Positions 1-8,100 of a DNA stretch of 10,074 nt are shown here, one piece after another (position 1 is the stretch's first letter; every line of letters starts with the position of its first letter). The notes below the pieces were generated by a model that searched no databases, was not told the DNA's origin, and saw nothing but the letters and a program-made list of their open reading frames with translations. The DNA comes from Chloroflexota bacterium (lineage in GTDB: Bacteria > Chloroflexota > UBA5177 > JANWHV01): NCBI GenBank assembly GCA_025450255.1, contig JANWHV010000033.1:1-10074 (forward strand), given 5' to 3'. Both the position numbers and the translations under genes were made by a program.

Positions 1-486
1 CCCTGGATGAAGGCGACGGTCGTCGTGCTGCCGGCACAGGCCGCGAGCGCGCTGAAGGTTTCGATCGTCGAGCCGTCGGCGGTGCCGAAGTGGGGATACG
101 CGCCGGCAAAAATCACCATCCATGCCGGCCAGTCCGTTACCTTCACCAATACCGGACGGATCGCGCACACGGTCACAAGCTCGACCGGCGCGTTCGATAC
201 CGGCCTCATCCAGCCCGGCAAGTCGGCGGTGCTGACCTTCAGCAAGCCGGGCACGTACGCCTACTATTGCCAGCCGCATCCGTGGATGAAAGCTACGATT
301 GTGGTTCTTGGCGCGTCCACGACACCGGCGTCGCCGACGCCGGCCACGCCGATCGTCAAAAACGATACGCAGCAACCGCCCTCGGTAAGCGTGGGGCGCG
401 CGGTGAGTATCGTCGTGTTGATCGTTGCCCTGGTATTCGCGGCGGCGTTCGCCTTGCGCAAGCGCCCACGGTCCAGCCCGCGCTGA
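1..486 (+). CDS. Membrane-anchored tandem cupredoxin (blue copper protein), 3' part
   Basis: Partial gene that enters the window already in frame (codon 1 = Pro, then Trp, Met). Numbering from the Met at base 7, residues 18-101 form a plastocyanin/azurin-like cupredoxin domain. The type-1 copper ligands are visible: His54 (IAHTV), then Cys88, His91 and Met94 in YYCQPHPWMKA (C-x2-H-x2-M). The opening residues PWMKATVVVL nearly repeat PWMKATIVVL at 92-101, so the window starts at the end of an earlier copy of the domain and the full protein has at least two. After the domain comes a Pro/Thr/Ser-rich linker (103-128), one hydrophobic helix (about 132-150) and a basic tail RKRPRSSPR, typical of an extracytoplasmic domain anchored by its C-terminus. 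The likely role is electron transfer or copper binding at the outer face of the membrane; the partner is not visible. The true start and any signal peptide lie upstream of the window. Confidence 0.88.
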   Translation, partial: PWMKATVVVLPAQAASALKVSIVEPSAVPKWGYAPAKITIHAGQSVTFTNTGRIAHTVTSSTGAFDTGLIQPGKSAVLTFSKPGTYAYYCQPHPWMKATIVVLGASTTPASPTPATPIVKNDTQQPPSVSVGRAVSIVVLIVALVFAAAFALRKRPRSSPR

Positions 487-538
487 GCGCGGACCGTCAA
501 TCATCCTGACTATCAACGTAGCGTGACCGGCGTATGCT

Positions 539-546
539 GGAGGAGG
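539..546 (+). promoter_or_regulatory. Shine-Dalgarno GGAGGAGG that sets the GTG start at 555
   Basis: The run GGAGGAGG ends 8 bases before GTG at 555-557. An in-frame ATG at 534 lies just upstream of this run, so using it would put the ribosome site inside the coding region, and it has no good purine-rich site of its own. The strong site therefore argues for GTG 555. Confidence 0.7.
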
Positions 547-554
547 ACAACACG

Positions 555-2003
555 GTGGCAGACGAGCGGGAGGAGCGCCCTGGCATTGCGCCAGAGGTCG
601 AAACCTTTGCGCGCGGCCTGATCGACGCGGTCGCGCACCAGCGCATCCCCGATTTGTTCAGCCGCGCGCATCCCAATGCCCTGTATAGCGTGCCGAACCG
701 CAACGGGGTGTGCGTGCTCGCCCTTCGCACCACGGACCTGCTCGAGGACGAGCTGGTGGCGATGATGAAATACAGGCTGGCCCAATATCTCGCCGTGCAA
801 TTCGTCGACGCGACCATGATCTACGAGGAGCGCCTGGAGCATGAGCCGCTCAGCAGCGTCTCGCCGCTTGATATTCATGTGATCGCCGGTTCGGTCGAGA
901 CAGGTGAAATCCTGTGCTACGCGGTAATCAAGGCACCGGCCGGCATGCCCGCCGGGGTGACGCTGCGCGGCAAGGAGCGGCCTATGTTCCCGGTGGAGAA
1001 GATCCACGGCTGGGGCATCTTCAATCGCTTGCGCATCCTGCCCGACCTCCCGGCAGCCAAGCTGTGCGAGATGGGCCGTTTCGTCAAAAACCAGCGCCTG
1101 CACACCTTCGATGAGCTGGGCGTGCGCGGACCGATCGAGGTTGGCGTGGCCCTGTTCCGCGCCCTGATGGGGCCGCTGCGCGTGGAGTTTGACGCGGTGA
1201 TAGGCGATCTCGAGGAGGGAGTGGCCAAGCAGAACCTGGACTTCTTCCACGTGCCGATGGTCGTGATCCACGGCACGGTCCCTTATGAGGCCGAGGCGTC
1301 GTACTTCTACCCGCGGTACCAGTATTGCACCGTCTATCCGTTTGGCGTCCTGACCGCCGACATCTCCCGCGCCATGCTCACGCGACTTGACGCGGTGGAG
1401 AAGGCGCTGGCGTTGCCGGGAAAGCAGGGGCTATTGGGGCTGTTCGCGCTCAAGCGTGAAGTCGGCAACGTGCCCAGCACGCTCGAGCCCTCCGGCGGCT
1501 TCTCGGCCCTGACGACCGCGGACATGCCCCAGCGAGACGTGGCCATGGGTGTGCGACGTCAGTTGCTCGACGCGGGTGACTACCTGCGCTCAACCGATCT
1601 CTTCAGTGGTCTCTCGGTGGCGGAGGCGACGGTGCTGGGAACGTTCATGGAACGGAAAGTCGCCGAGCCGGGCGACTTGATCGTCCGCCAGGGCGACATC
1701 GGTACTGAGCTGTTCTTGATTGAGTCCGGCGAGGCAGAGGTGCGACTGACGGGCCAGGCGCCCGAGTCGATCCCGGTCGCGGTGCTGGGCCCGGGCGAGT
1801 ACTTCGGCGAGGTGGCATTGGTGACCGGCGCCGAGCGCATCGCCAACGTCGTGGCGCGAACCCATATGAGCTTGCTCTCGCTCAGCAAGGACGATTACAC
1901 CCGATACCTGACGCACGCCATTGAGGTTGAGCAGCAGATCACGCGGACCGCGGTCACGCGAACGGCGGACACCATGCGCAAAGTACGGGCAGGTCAACCG
2001 TGA
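555..2003 (+). CDS. LuxI/FeeM-like (GNAT-fold) acyltransferase-type domain fused to C-terminal cyclic-nucleotide-binding domain
   Basis: Protein of 482 residues from GTG 555 (489 if ATG 534 is used). Residues about 40-270 look like the GNAT-type fold of acyl-homoserine-lactone synthases and FeeM-like N-acyl amino acid synthases. Clues are TGEILCYAVI followed by CEMGRFVKN, where Glu172, Arg175 and Phe176 match the conserved E-x-x-R-F of LuxI-type enzymes, then a helix and FDAVIGDLEEG near 212-222. A linker (about 280-345) leads to a cNMP-binding domain at 349-468. Its phosphate-binding cassette is intact: YFGEVAL with Glu419, and Arg428-x-Ala430, the residues that hold the ribose and cyclic phosphate. 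Likely role (inference): a cytoplasmic acyltransferase regulated by cAMP or cGMP. The stop overlaps the next gene's start, so it is probably co-translated with the MMPL transporter. The mycobacterial acetyltransferase Pat also joins these domain classes, but with the sensor at the N-terminus. The cNMP domain is certain; the acyltransferase fold is a motif-based call. Confidence 0.85.
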   Translation: MADEREERPGIAPEVETFARGLIDAVAHQRIPDLFSRAHPNALYSVPNRNGVCVLALRTTDLLEDELVAMMKYRLAQYLAVQFVDATMIYEERLEHEPLSSVSPLDIHVIAGSVETGEILCYAVIKAPAGMPAGVTLRGKERPMFPVEKIHGWGIFNRLRILPDLPAAKLCEMGRFVKNQRLHTFDELGVRGPIEVGVALFRALMGPLRVEFDAVIGDLEEGVAKQNLDFFHVPMVVIHGTVPYEAEASYFYPRYQYCTVYPFGVLTADISRAMLTRLDAVEKALALPGKQGLLGLFALKREVGNVPSTLEPSGGFSALTTADMPQRDVAMGVRRQLLDAGDYLRSTDLFSGLSVAEATVLGTFMERKVAEPGDLIVRQGDIGTELFLIESGEAEVRLTGQAPESIPVAVLGPGEYFGEVALVTGAERIANVVARTHMSLLSLSKDDYTRYLTHAIEVEQQITRTAVTRTADTMRKVRAGQP

Positions 2004-4318
2004 GCGGCGCCTTCTCCGCCATGGCCCGTGTCGCGTTCGGCTCGCGCTGGCGCGTCCTGGCGACCTGGCTGGTGATCCTCGTCGTGGCCGGTATCGGCGC
2101 GGCGGGCGTCAGCGACGCGCTCGCCGTGGGTGGGTACAGCTTGCCCGGCACGCAATCCGATACCGCGGCCACCATCCTCGAGCGCGATCTCAAAGTCTCG
2201 CCCATCAAGTCCGCGCTGCTGGTCTATCACTCGGACACCTTGCTGGTGACGGACGCGCGCTTCGAGGCGGCCGAGAACGCGTCGTTGAATCGCCTTTCGC
2301 GCGACCCACGGGTCAGCAAGGTGGAATCGTTCTACAGCACCGGCATCCCCGACATGGTGAACAAGGACAACCATACGACCTATGCCTGGCTGACCTTGCG
2401 CGGCACCGAAAAGCCGCTGGAGAAGGCGGTGCCGCATTTGCGCGACCTGGCGCGCTCCGATGTCCTGCAGGCATACCTGGTGGGGCAGATCGCCGCGAAC
2501 TACGACGTGGAGGAGGCCAGCGCGGCCGACCTTGCCAGGGTCGAGCGCTTCACGTTCCCGGTGGTGCTGCTGTTGTTGATCCTGGTATTCGGATCGCTGG
2601 TGGCGGCCATTGTACCGTTGCTGCTCGGCGCCGCCTGCGTGGTGATCTCGCTGGCGATCCTCGACGTGCTGGCGCGAACGACCGACGTTTCAATCTTCGC
2701 CCTGAATACGGCGTCCATGATCGGTCTCGGCCTCGCCATCGACTTTTCGCTGATCATGGTAAGCCGCTATCGCGAAGAGCTGACACGGCGGCCAGTCAAG
2801 GAAGCGATCGACGTCACCCTGAACACGGCGGGACGCTCGATCGTCATTTCCGGCGTGACGCTGATGTTGACCATGGCGGTGCTGAGCCTCTACCCGGTGA
2901 TGATCATCCGCTCGATCGCGCTGGCAATCGCCATTACGGCGGCGGTCGCGGTATTGTGCGGACTCCTGCTGTTGCCCGCGCTGCTCGCCGCGTTCGGCAC
3001 GCGGATCAATAACTTCAATCTGCGGAAGTATATCCCGGGCCTGAACCGGCCGCGCGGCAACGGCTGGGGCCGGTGGGCGCTCACCGTGATGCGCCGACCG
3101 TGGGTCAGCATCGCGATCGCGCTCGGTATCCTGGCGCTGATGGCCCTCCCGGCCCTGGATCTCCGCCGTATCGGGGTGACGGCAAAGGTCCTGCCTCCCA
3201 GCAGCAATACCTATCAGGCGGTTGCCCTGGTGCAGCAGCAGTTTGGCGCGGGCGACGCGGCGCCGATGTGGATCGTGATCCACACGCCCCAACAGGGCGG
3301 CGTCTGGACATCCAACGTCCTGTCAGGAATCCTGCGGCTAACCCAGCACTTGCAGGCCGATCCGCGGGTGCGGCACGTGCAGTCGCTCGCCAGCATGATT
3401 CCAAACCCGACCACGAACTGGATCGAATCGCTCTCGCTGAGCCTGATCAATAACAACCCCGATCGGCGGCGTATCGCGAAGCGGCTGGTCAATCTGGATA
3501 GCGGCAACAACAGCACCGTGGTAATCGTGTATCCGCGGAAAGACGATACGTACCCGCAAACCGTGAGCCTGCTGCTCGACGTGCGCGACCACGCCACCAC
3601 CTGGGCTCCTGGGCTGGCGAGCGCGGAGGTCTACGTCGGCGGCTCGGCCGGCACGAATTACGATTTCGACCACGTCGTGTACAGCCAGTTCCCGCTCATG
3701 CTCACGCTCAGCCTGGTCGTCACCTTCATGATGCTGATGCTGTTTTTCCACTCGCTCTTGCTGCCAATCAAGGCGATCATCCTCAACCTGGTCTCGCTGG
3801 TCGCCAGTTATGGCGTGCTCGTGCTGGTGTTCCAGCAGGGGAAGGGTGATTCGCTGCTCGGCTTCCATTCATTGGGGGCCGTGCTGAGTTACACTCCCGT
3901 GCTGCTGTTCTCGATTCTGTTCGCGCTCAGCACGGACTACGAGGTGTTCCTGCTCACGCGCGTCCGCGAGTACGTGCGCGCCGGTCATAGCAATGAGGAA
4001 TCGGTGGCGCTGGGCCTGCAGAACACGGCCGGCCTGATCACGGCCGCCGCGCTGATCATGATCGCGGTATTCGGTTCGTTCGCGCTGACGCAGGTGATGG
4101 TGATCAAGGAGCTTGGTTTCGGGCTTGCGGTGGCGGTGTTCCTGGACGCCACGCTGGTGCGCTGCGTGCTGGTGCCGGCCACCATGAAGCTGATGGGTCG
4201 CTGGAACTGGTGGATGCCGCGCTTCCTCGACCGGCTGGTGCCGGAGATCGAGGAAGGCGAGAGCTTCGCGCCCGCCGAGCCCACTCCCGGCGCCAAGATC
4301 GCAATGGCCACGAAGTAA
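2000..4318 (+). CDS. MMPL family (RND superfamily) transporter
   Basis: 772-residue inner-membrane transporter with the standard MMPL layout: TM1 (about 14-36), an extracytoplasmic porter loop (about 39-180), TM2-6 (184-332), a cytoplasmic linker, TM7 (about 369-390), a second porter loop (391-560) and TM8-12 (566-725). The proton-relay motifs are clear: GLGLAIDFSLIMVSRYREE in TM4 (Asp248-Phe249) and STDYEVFLLTRVREY in TM10 (Asp646-Tyr647), matching the Asp-Tyr pairs of MmpL3. Members export lipids, siderophores or other hydrophobic compounds using the proton gradient; this substrate is unknown. The GTG start at 2000 overlaps the previous stop (GTGA), implying translational coupling; ATG at 2021 is an in-frame alternative. 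The TM4 pair has Phe where Tyr is usual. It is a clear paralogue of the 5143-8355 transporter, sharing SLPGTQSDTAATIL / SVPGSDSDKAASIL after TM1 and the TM4 and TM10 motifs. Confidence 0.96.
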   Translation: MSGAFSAMARVAFGSRWRVLATWLVILVVAGIGAAGVSDALAVGGYSLPGTQSDTAATILERDLKVSPIKSALLVYHSDTLLVTDARFEAAENASLNRLSRDPRVSKVESFYSTGIPDMVNKDNHTTYAWLTLRGTEKPLEKAVPHLRDLARSDVLQAYLVGQIAANYDVEEASAADLARVERFTFPVVLLLLILVFGSLVAAIVPLLLGAACVVISLAILDVLARTTDVSIFALNTASMIGLGLAIDFSLIMVSRYREELTRRPVKEAIDVTLNTAGRSIVISGVTLMLTMAVLSLYPVMIIRSIALAIAITAAVAVLCGLLLLPALLAAFGTRINNFNLRKYIPGLNRPRGNGWGRWALTVMRRPWVSIAIALGILALMALPALDLRRIGVTAKVLPPSSNTYQAVALVQQQFGAGDAAPMWIVIHTPQQGGVWTSNVLSGILRLTQHLQADPRVRHVQSLASMIPNPTTNWIESLSLSLINNNPDRRRIAKRLVNLDSGNNSTVVIVYPRKDDTYPQTVSLLLDVRDHATTWAPGLASAEVYVGGSAGTNYDFDHVVYSQFPLMLTLSLVVTFMMLMLFFHSLLLPIKAIILNLVSLVASYGVLVLVFQQGKGDSLLGFHSLGAVLSYTPVLLFSILFALSTDYEVFLLTRVREYVRAGHSNEESVALGLQNTAGLITAAALIMIAVFGSFALTQVMVIKELGFGLAVAVFLDATLVRCVLVPATMKLMGRWNWWMPRFLDRLVPEIEEGESFAPAEPTPGAKIAMATK

Positions 4319-4350
4319 AAAAGAGGTTTGAGTCGAAGGCCCGAACACAC

Positions 4351-4356
4351 GAGGAG
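4351..4356 (+). promoter_or_regulatory. Shine-Dalgarno GAGGAG for the SnoaL-like gene
   Basis: GAGGAG lies 6 bases before ATG 4363 in the 44-base gap after the first MMPL gene. It picks ATG 4363 over the longer open frame that runs back into the MMPL coding sequence and over the in-frame ATG at 4390. No separate promoter is obvious in the short gap, so the gene is probably read through from upstream. Confidence 0.65.
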
Positions 4357-4362
4357 AATGTC

Positions 4363-4959
4363 ATGCATACGGTAAAGGACGTGCCACACATGGAACGTGA
4401 GTTGACGGAGGTTGAGAAGCGGAATCTGCAGGCGGTCACCGATGTTCTGCAGTTCTGGAACACCCACGACATACCGGGGATTGTGAATTTCTACGACGAC
4501 GATATCGTCTGGCGTAACGTGGCTATGGAGGAAACCTATTCCGGTAAGAAGGAAGTGGCTGAGTTCCTTTCCAAATTGATGACCGCGCTCCCCGATCTGG
4601 TGTTCAAAGTGTCGTACAAGATCGCCTCGGGCGACAACGTGTCGGAGCAGTGGACGGTCAGCGGCACGCACCTGGGCACCTTCTGGGGCATCCCGCCCAC
4701 GGGCCGCTATGTCGAGATCCGCGCCATGAGCATGGTCGAACTGCGCGACGGCAAGTTCCTGCGCGATGAATTCTATTTCGACACCGGCATGATCTTGCGC
4801 CAGATGGGCCTCATGCCGTCGCTGGCGGCCTCGCAGGGTCGGGCCGGCCGCTGGATGTTGTGGGCGGCGGTGAATAGGAAGCGGGTCGGCATGTTTACGG
4901 GACTCGCGGCGGCCGTGCTCGCCATTGGCCGACGGCGCCGCGCGAAGGCCGTCAACTGA
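4363..4959 (+). CDS. SnoaL-like / NTF2-fold protein with hydrophobic, Arg-rich C-terminal tail
   Basis: 198 residues. Residues about 15-150 are a SnoaL/NTF2-like alpha+beta barrel: helix EKRNLQAVTDVLQFWNTHD, then FYDDDIVW, the strand SEQWTVSGTHLGTFWGIPP, a typical GTF-x-G-x-PPTGR turn, and the closing strand DEFYFDTGMILRQMGL. Asp135 or Asp140 lies where family cyclases such as SnoaL carry the catalytic acid. Family members are polyketide or ester cyclases, isomerases or ligand-binding proteins; the substrate cannot be told here. After the fold, residues 164-198 are unusual: a short hydrophobic stretch VGMFTGLAAAVLAIG (175-189) is followed by four arginines (190-193), suggesting tail insertion into or docking on the inner membrane face. 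It lies 44 bases after the first MMPL gene, so it is probably in the same transcript and may act on the transported molecule. Confidence 0.85.
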   Translation: MHTVKDVPHMERELTEVEKRNLQAVTDVLQFWNTHDIPGIVNFYDDDIVWRNVAMEETYSGKKEVAEFLSKLMTALPDLVFKVSYKIASGDNVSEQWTVSGTHLGTFWGIPPTGRYVEIRAMSMVELRDGKFLRDEFYFDTGMILRQMGLMPSLAASQGRAGRWMLWAAVNRKRVGMFTGLAAAVLAIGRRRRAKAVN

Positions 4960-5142
4960 TAGGCGTAGTATCGCGTGGAGCATGAGATACGGATGTTGAG
5001 TACGGCCGGCGAGGCGCAATGGGCGATCCGTACCGCCCCGAGTTCGCGGCCCGTCGGGTAAGCCCTGGAACCGCGCGTAATCGCGCATTGAGATGTATCG
5101 CCAACGGCGAAGTGTGAGTGGGTTACTGGGAGGTAGGTACAC
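4960..5142 (+). other. 183-base intergenic leader before the second MMPL gene, with competing inverted repeats
   Basis: No coding sequence is seen. TACGGAT (4988-4994) and GTACGG (5000-5005) can each pair with the overlapping segment ATCCGTAC (5026-5033), so two mutually exclusive short stems are possible. A further GCGCG-TAAT-CGCGC hairpin follows near 5074-5087. None has a T-tract. This is the longest gap between the cluster genes and the likeliest place for an internal promoter, but I cannot identify -35/-10 boxes. A Shine-Dalgarno GGGAGG (5128-5133) precedes ATG 5143. Confidence 0.35.
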
Positions 5143-8100
5143 ATGAACGATCCGTTCGCCCGGCTCGCGTCGTTTGTCGTGCGGCGACGCTGGCTCGTGG
5201 TTATCTTCTGGGTGATCCTGCTGGCCGCGGGCGCGGCCTTAAGTCCCCTGGCGAACACAAAAGTGCAGGGCGGCGGCTTCAGCGTGCCCGGCTCCGACTC
5301 GGACAAGGCGGCGTCGATTCTCTCGACGCAGTTCAACTCGTCCACCTTCAACAATGTGACGGTCGTCTTTTACTCCCCCACGCTCAGCGCCTACGATCCG
5401 GCATTCCGCGCGCCGGTTACGGCGGCGATCGCGCGTCTGCGCACAGTCAAGGGCGTCAAGGCGCTCTATGACTATTACGAGAACGCCCTGCCGGCCCTGG
5501 TCAGCAAGGACGGCCACACCACAATCGTGCCGATTTCGCTGATCGGCAATGAGGGCCAGGTCGAGGATATCGTCCCCCTGCTCCGCGCGCAGTTGACGGA
5601 CCTCAAGGTCGTCGAGCATTACGTGACCGGCTACCCCGCCGTCAACAAGGATACGCTCAAGACGAGCAGCGACGACCTCGCGCGCGCAGAGCGCGTCACC
5701 ATCCCGGTCGTGCTGATTCTGCTGCTGCTGGTGTTCCGCACCGTGATTTCCGCGCTGCTGCCCCTGATTGGCGGCCTGGCAAGCGTGGTGCTCAGCACCG
5801 CGGTGATCGGCGTGCTGGCGTCAATGTTCGACGTCTCGACCTTCTCCTTGAACGTGGCGTCCATTCTCGGCCTTGGCCTGAGTATTGACTACTCGCTGCT
5901 GATAGTGACGCGGCTCAGGGAAGAGCGAGCGAACGGTCGCAGTCCGCACGACGCCGTGGTCGCGGCAATGACCACTGCCGGCCGCTCGGTAACCTATTCC
6001 GGCATTATGGTTGTCCTGGCCATGGCGATCATGTCGTTGGTGATCAACAACCTGATGATCATTCGATCGATCAGCATTGGCGTGGCGTTGGTGGCAATCG
6101 TAGCGGTTTTCGCCAGCCTCACCTTGCTGCCGGCCGTGCTCGCGCTGCTCGGCGACAACATCGAGCGGCTGCGCGTGATGCCGCGCCGATCGGCGGCCGC
6201 CACCTACAAGGACAGCGTCTGGAATCGCCTGAGCCATCGCGTGATGCGCCGCCCATTCGCCTGGCTGCTCGCCTCCTTGGTGGTGCTGCTCGCGCTCGCG
6301 TACCCCGCCCATGACATAAAGCTGGTGGGCGGAACGACGGGCGTGCTGCCGCCGTCGGACGAATCGGTGCAGGGCGCCAACATCATGACTCGTGAGTTCG
6401 CCAGCAACGAGCTGACGCCGATCCAGATCGTGATGCAGACGAGCAAGAACGGCATCTGGAACCCGAAATTCCTCGACGCGATCAACCGGGTTTCGACCGT
6501 GCTTGAGAACGACCCGCGCGTGGCGCGCGTCGATTCGCTCTCGACTTTCCTGCCCTACACGGCCGACTACCAGTACAACGCCATGCACTCCAACTACTTC
6601 CAGCCCGCCGACAAGGTACTGATCGAGGCGTCCACGCACCCCGGCACCTTGCCGCACCCGGCCGGCACCTCCTTCAGCACCTTGATCGACATGCGGGTCG
6701 AGTCGCTGCCGTTCGCTCCCGCCTATATCGGTTTTGGCCGCTTCAACATGAAGGCCGGCGCGACGCATGGCCCGATCGCGAGCAACGATGTCCATCTCAT
6801 CCGCATGACTGCCGGAGCTCTGACGGTTGAGGCAACCGGCAAGGCGCTGATGACCCATGGATGGATCGGCACTACGGGCAAGGCGAACCCGCCAAAGCCC
6901 GTGCCCTCCGGCCCCTTCACCCTCGGCGTAGGCGATCAGCTCTTGATCCCCAACGGCACGGTCGTGAAGATGCGCACGCTGGGAAGCACGCCGGTAAGCT
7001 TCCTCGGCGTCGCCATTTACACCGTACGCTCGACTCCTGGCCCGTACGACACCTGGGCGCATACACCCGACTTCTTCGACGGCATCTCGCGCATCGACAT
7101 GTCGGGCTCGGTGGCGCGCGAACTGCCGGAAGGCCCGGCGGTCATCGAGACCGATCTCGGCATCATGGGGCCGGGACGTTTCCTGCCCAAGCACTATCAT
7201 CCTGGGCCGGAACTGATCGACGTCGAATCGGGCGTCTTCAACGTCTACATGAGCAGCCTGATGACCGTCACCAATACCAAGGGCCAGGACATGGAAACCG
7301 TGCCCTACGACCATCCAATCCCCATGCATCCCGGCGACCGGGCCCTGGTGCAGATGTATGGCGTGCATCGCGCCTATAACCTGACCGACAAGCCGGCGTC
7401 TATCTTCTCCACGCGTATCGAGCAGGCGGACCAACCGTTGTTCGGCATCGTGGCGCCGCGGCAAGCGGCGGTGCAATACCTGAACATGGACGGCAATAGC
7501 GACACCGCGGTGATCACGGTAATCCCCAAGACGTCCGAATACACCGACCAGCATGAGGGCCTGGTCTACGATTTGCGGCAGAGCATCCTGCCGGAAATCC
7601 CGCAATTGGCGCCCTACAAGGTATATGTCGGCGGCGACGCCGCCAGTTTCCTGGACTTCAAGGATGGGCTGTACAACAGGTTTCCAATTGTGGTCGTCCT
7701 CGTCATGGCGATGATCTTCATCATCCTGATGATGTTCTTCCAGTCGATCTGGCTGCCGATCAAGGCGATGATCTTGAGCCTGCTCTCGATCGTGGCGACC
7801 TACGGCGTGCTGACGGTCATCTTCCAGCACGGCGTCGGCACCAGTCTGCTCGGCTTTAAATCCCAGGGCATGGTGAACGTGATCACGCCGGCTATCCTGT
7901 ACGTGGTGCTGTTCTCGCTCTCCACCGACTATGAGGTCTTCCTGCTGTCTCGCGTTCGCGAATACTTCCAGGAGACGGGCGACAACGTGGAGGCGGTCGC
8001 CGCCGGTCTCTCGCGCACCGGGCGCGTGGTCACCGCGGCAGGGTTGATCCTGATCGGCACCTTTGGCTCATTTGCCACGGCGGAGATCGTGACGCTGAAG

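Noticed and set aside
534..554. ATG 534 as the start of the acyltransferase/cNMP gene
   Set aside because: It lies just upstream of the GGAGGAGG run and lacks its own ribosome site; GTG 555 is spaced ideally from that run.
1921..3012. Long alternative-frame + strand open frame over the cNMP/MMPL junction
   Set aside because: Arg/Gly/Ala-rich composition is typical of an off-frame reading of GC-rich coding DNA, and the MMPL frame has clear motifs across the same bases.
4210..4362. Longer N-terminus for the SnoaL-like protein, reading back into the MMPL gene
   Set aside because: The extension overlaps MMPL coding sequence in another frame and resembles no family; ATG 4363 has a good GAGGAG site.
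5821..7830. Very long minus-strand open frame opposite the bicupin transporter
   Set aside because: Composition is dominated by His, Arg, Asp and Gln, an antisense shadow of the real gene, with no family similarity.
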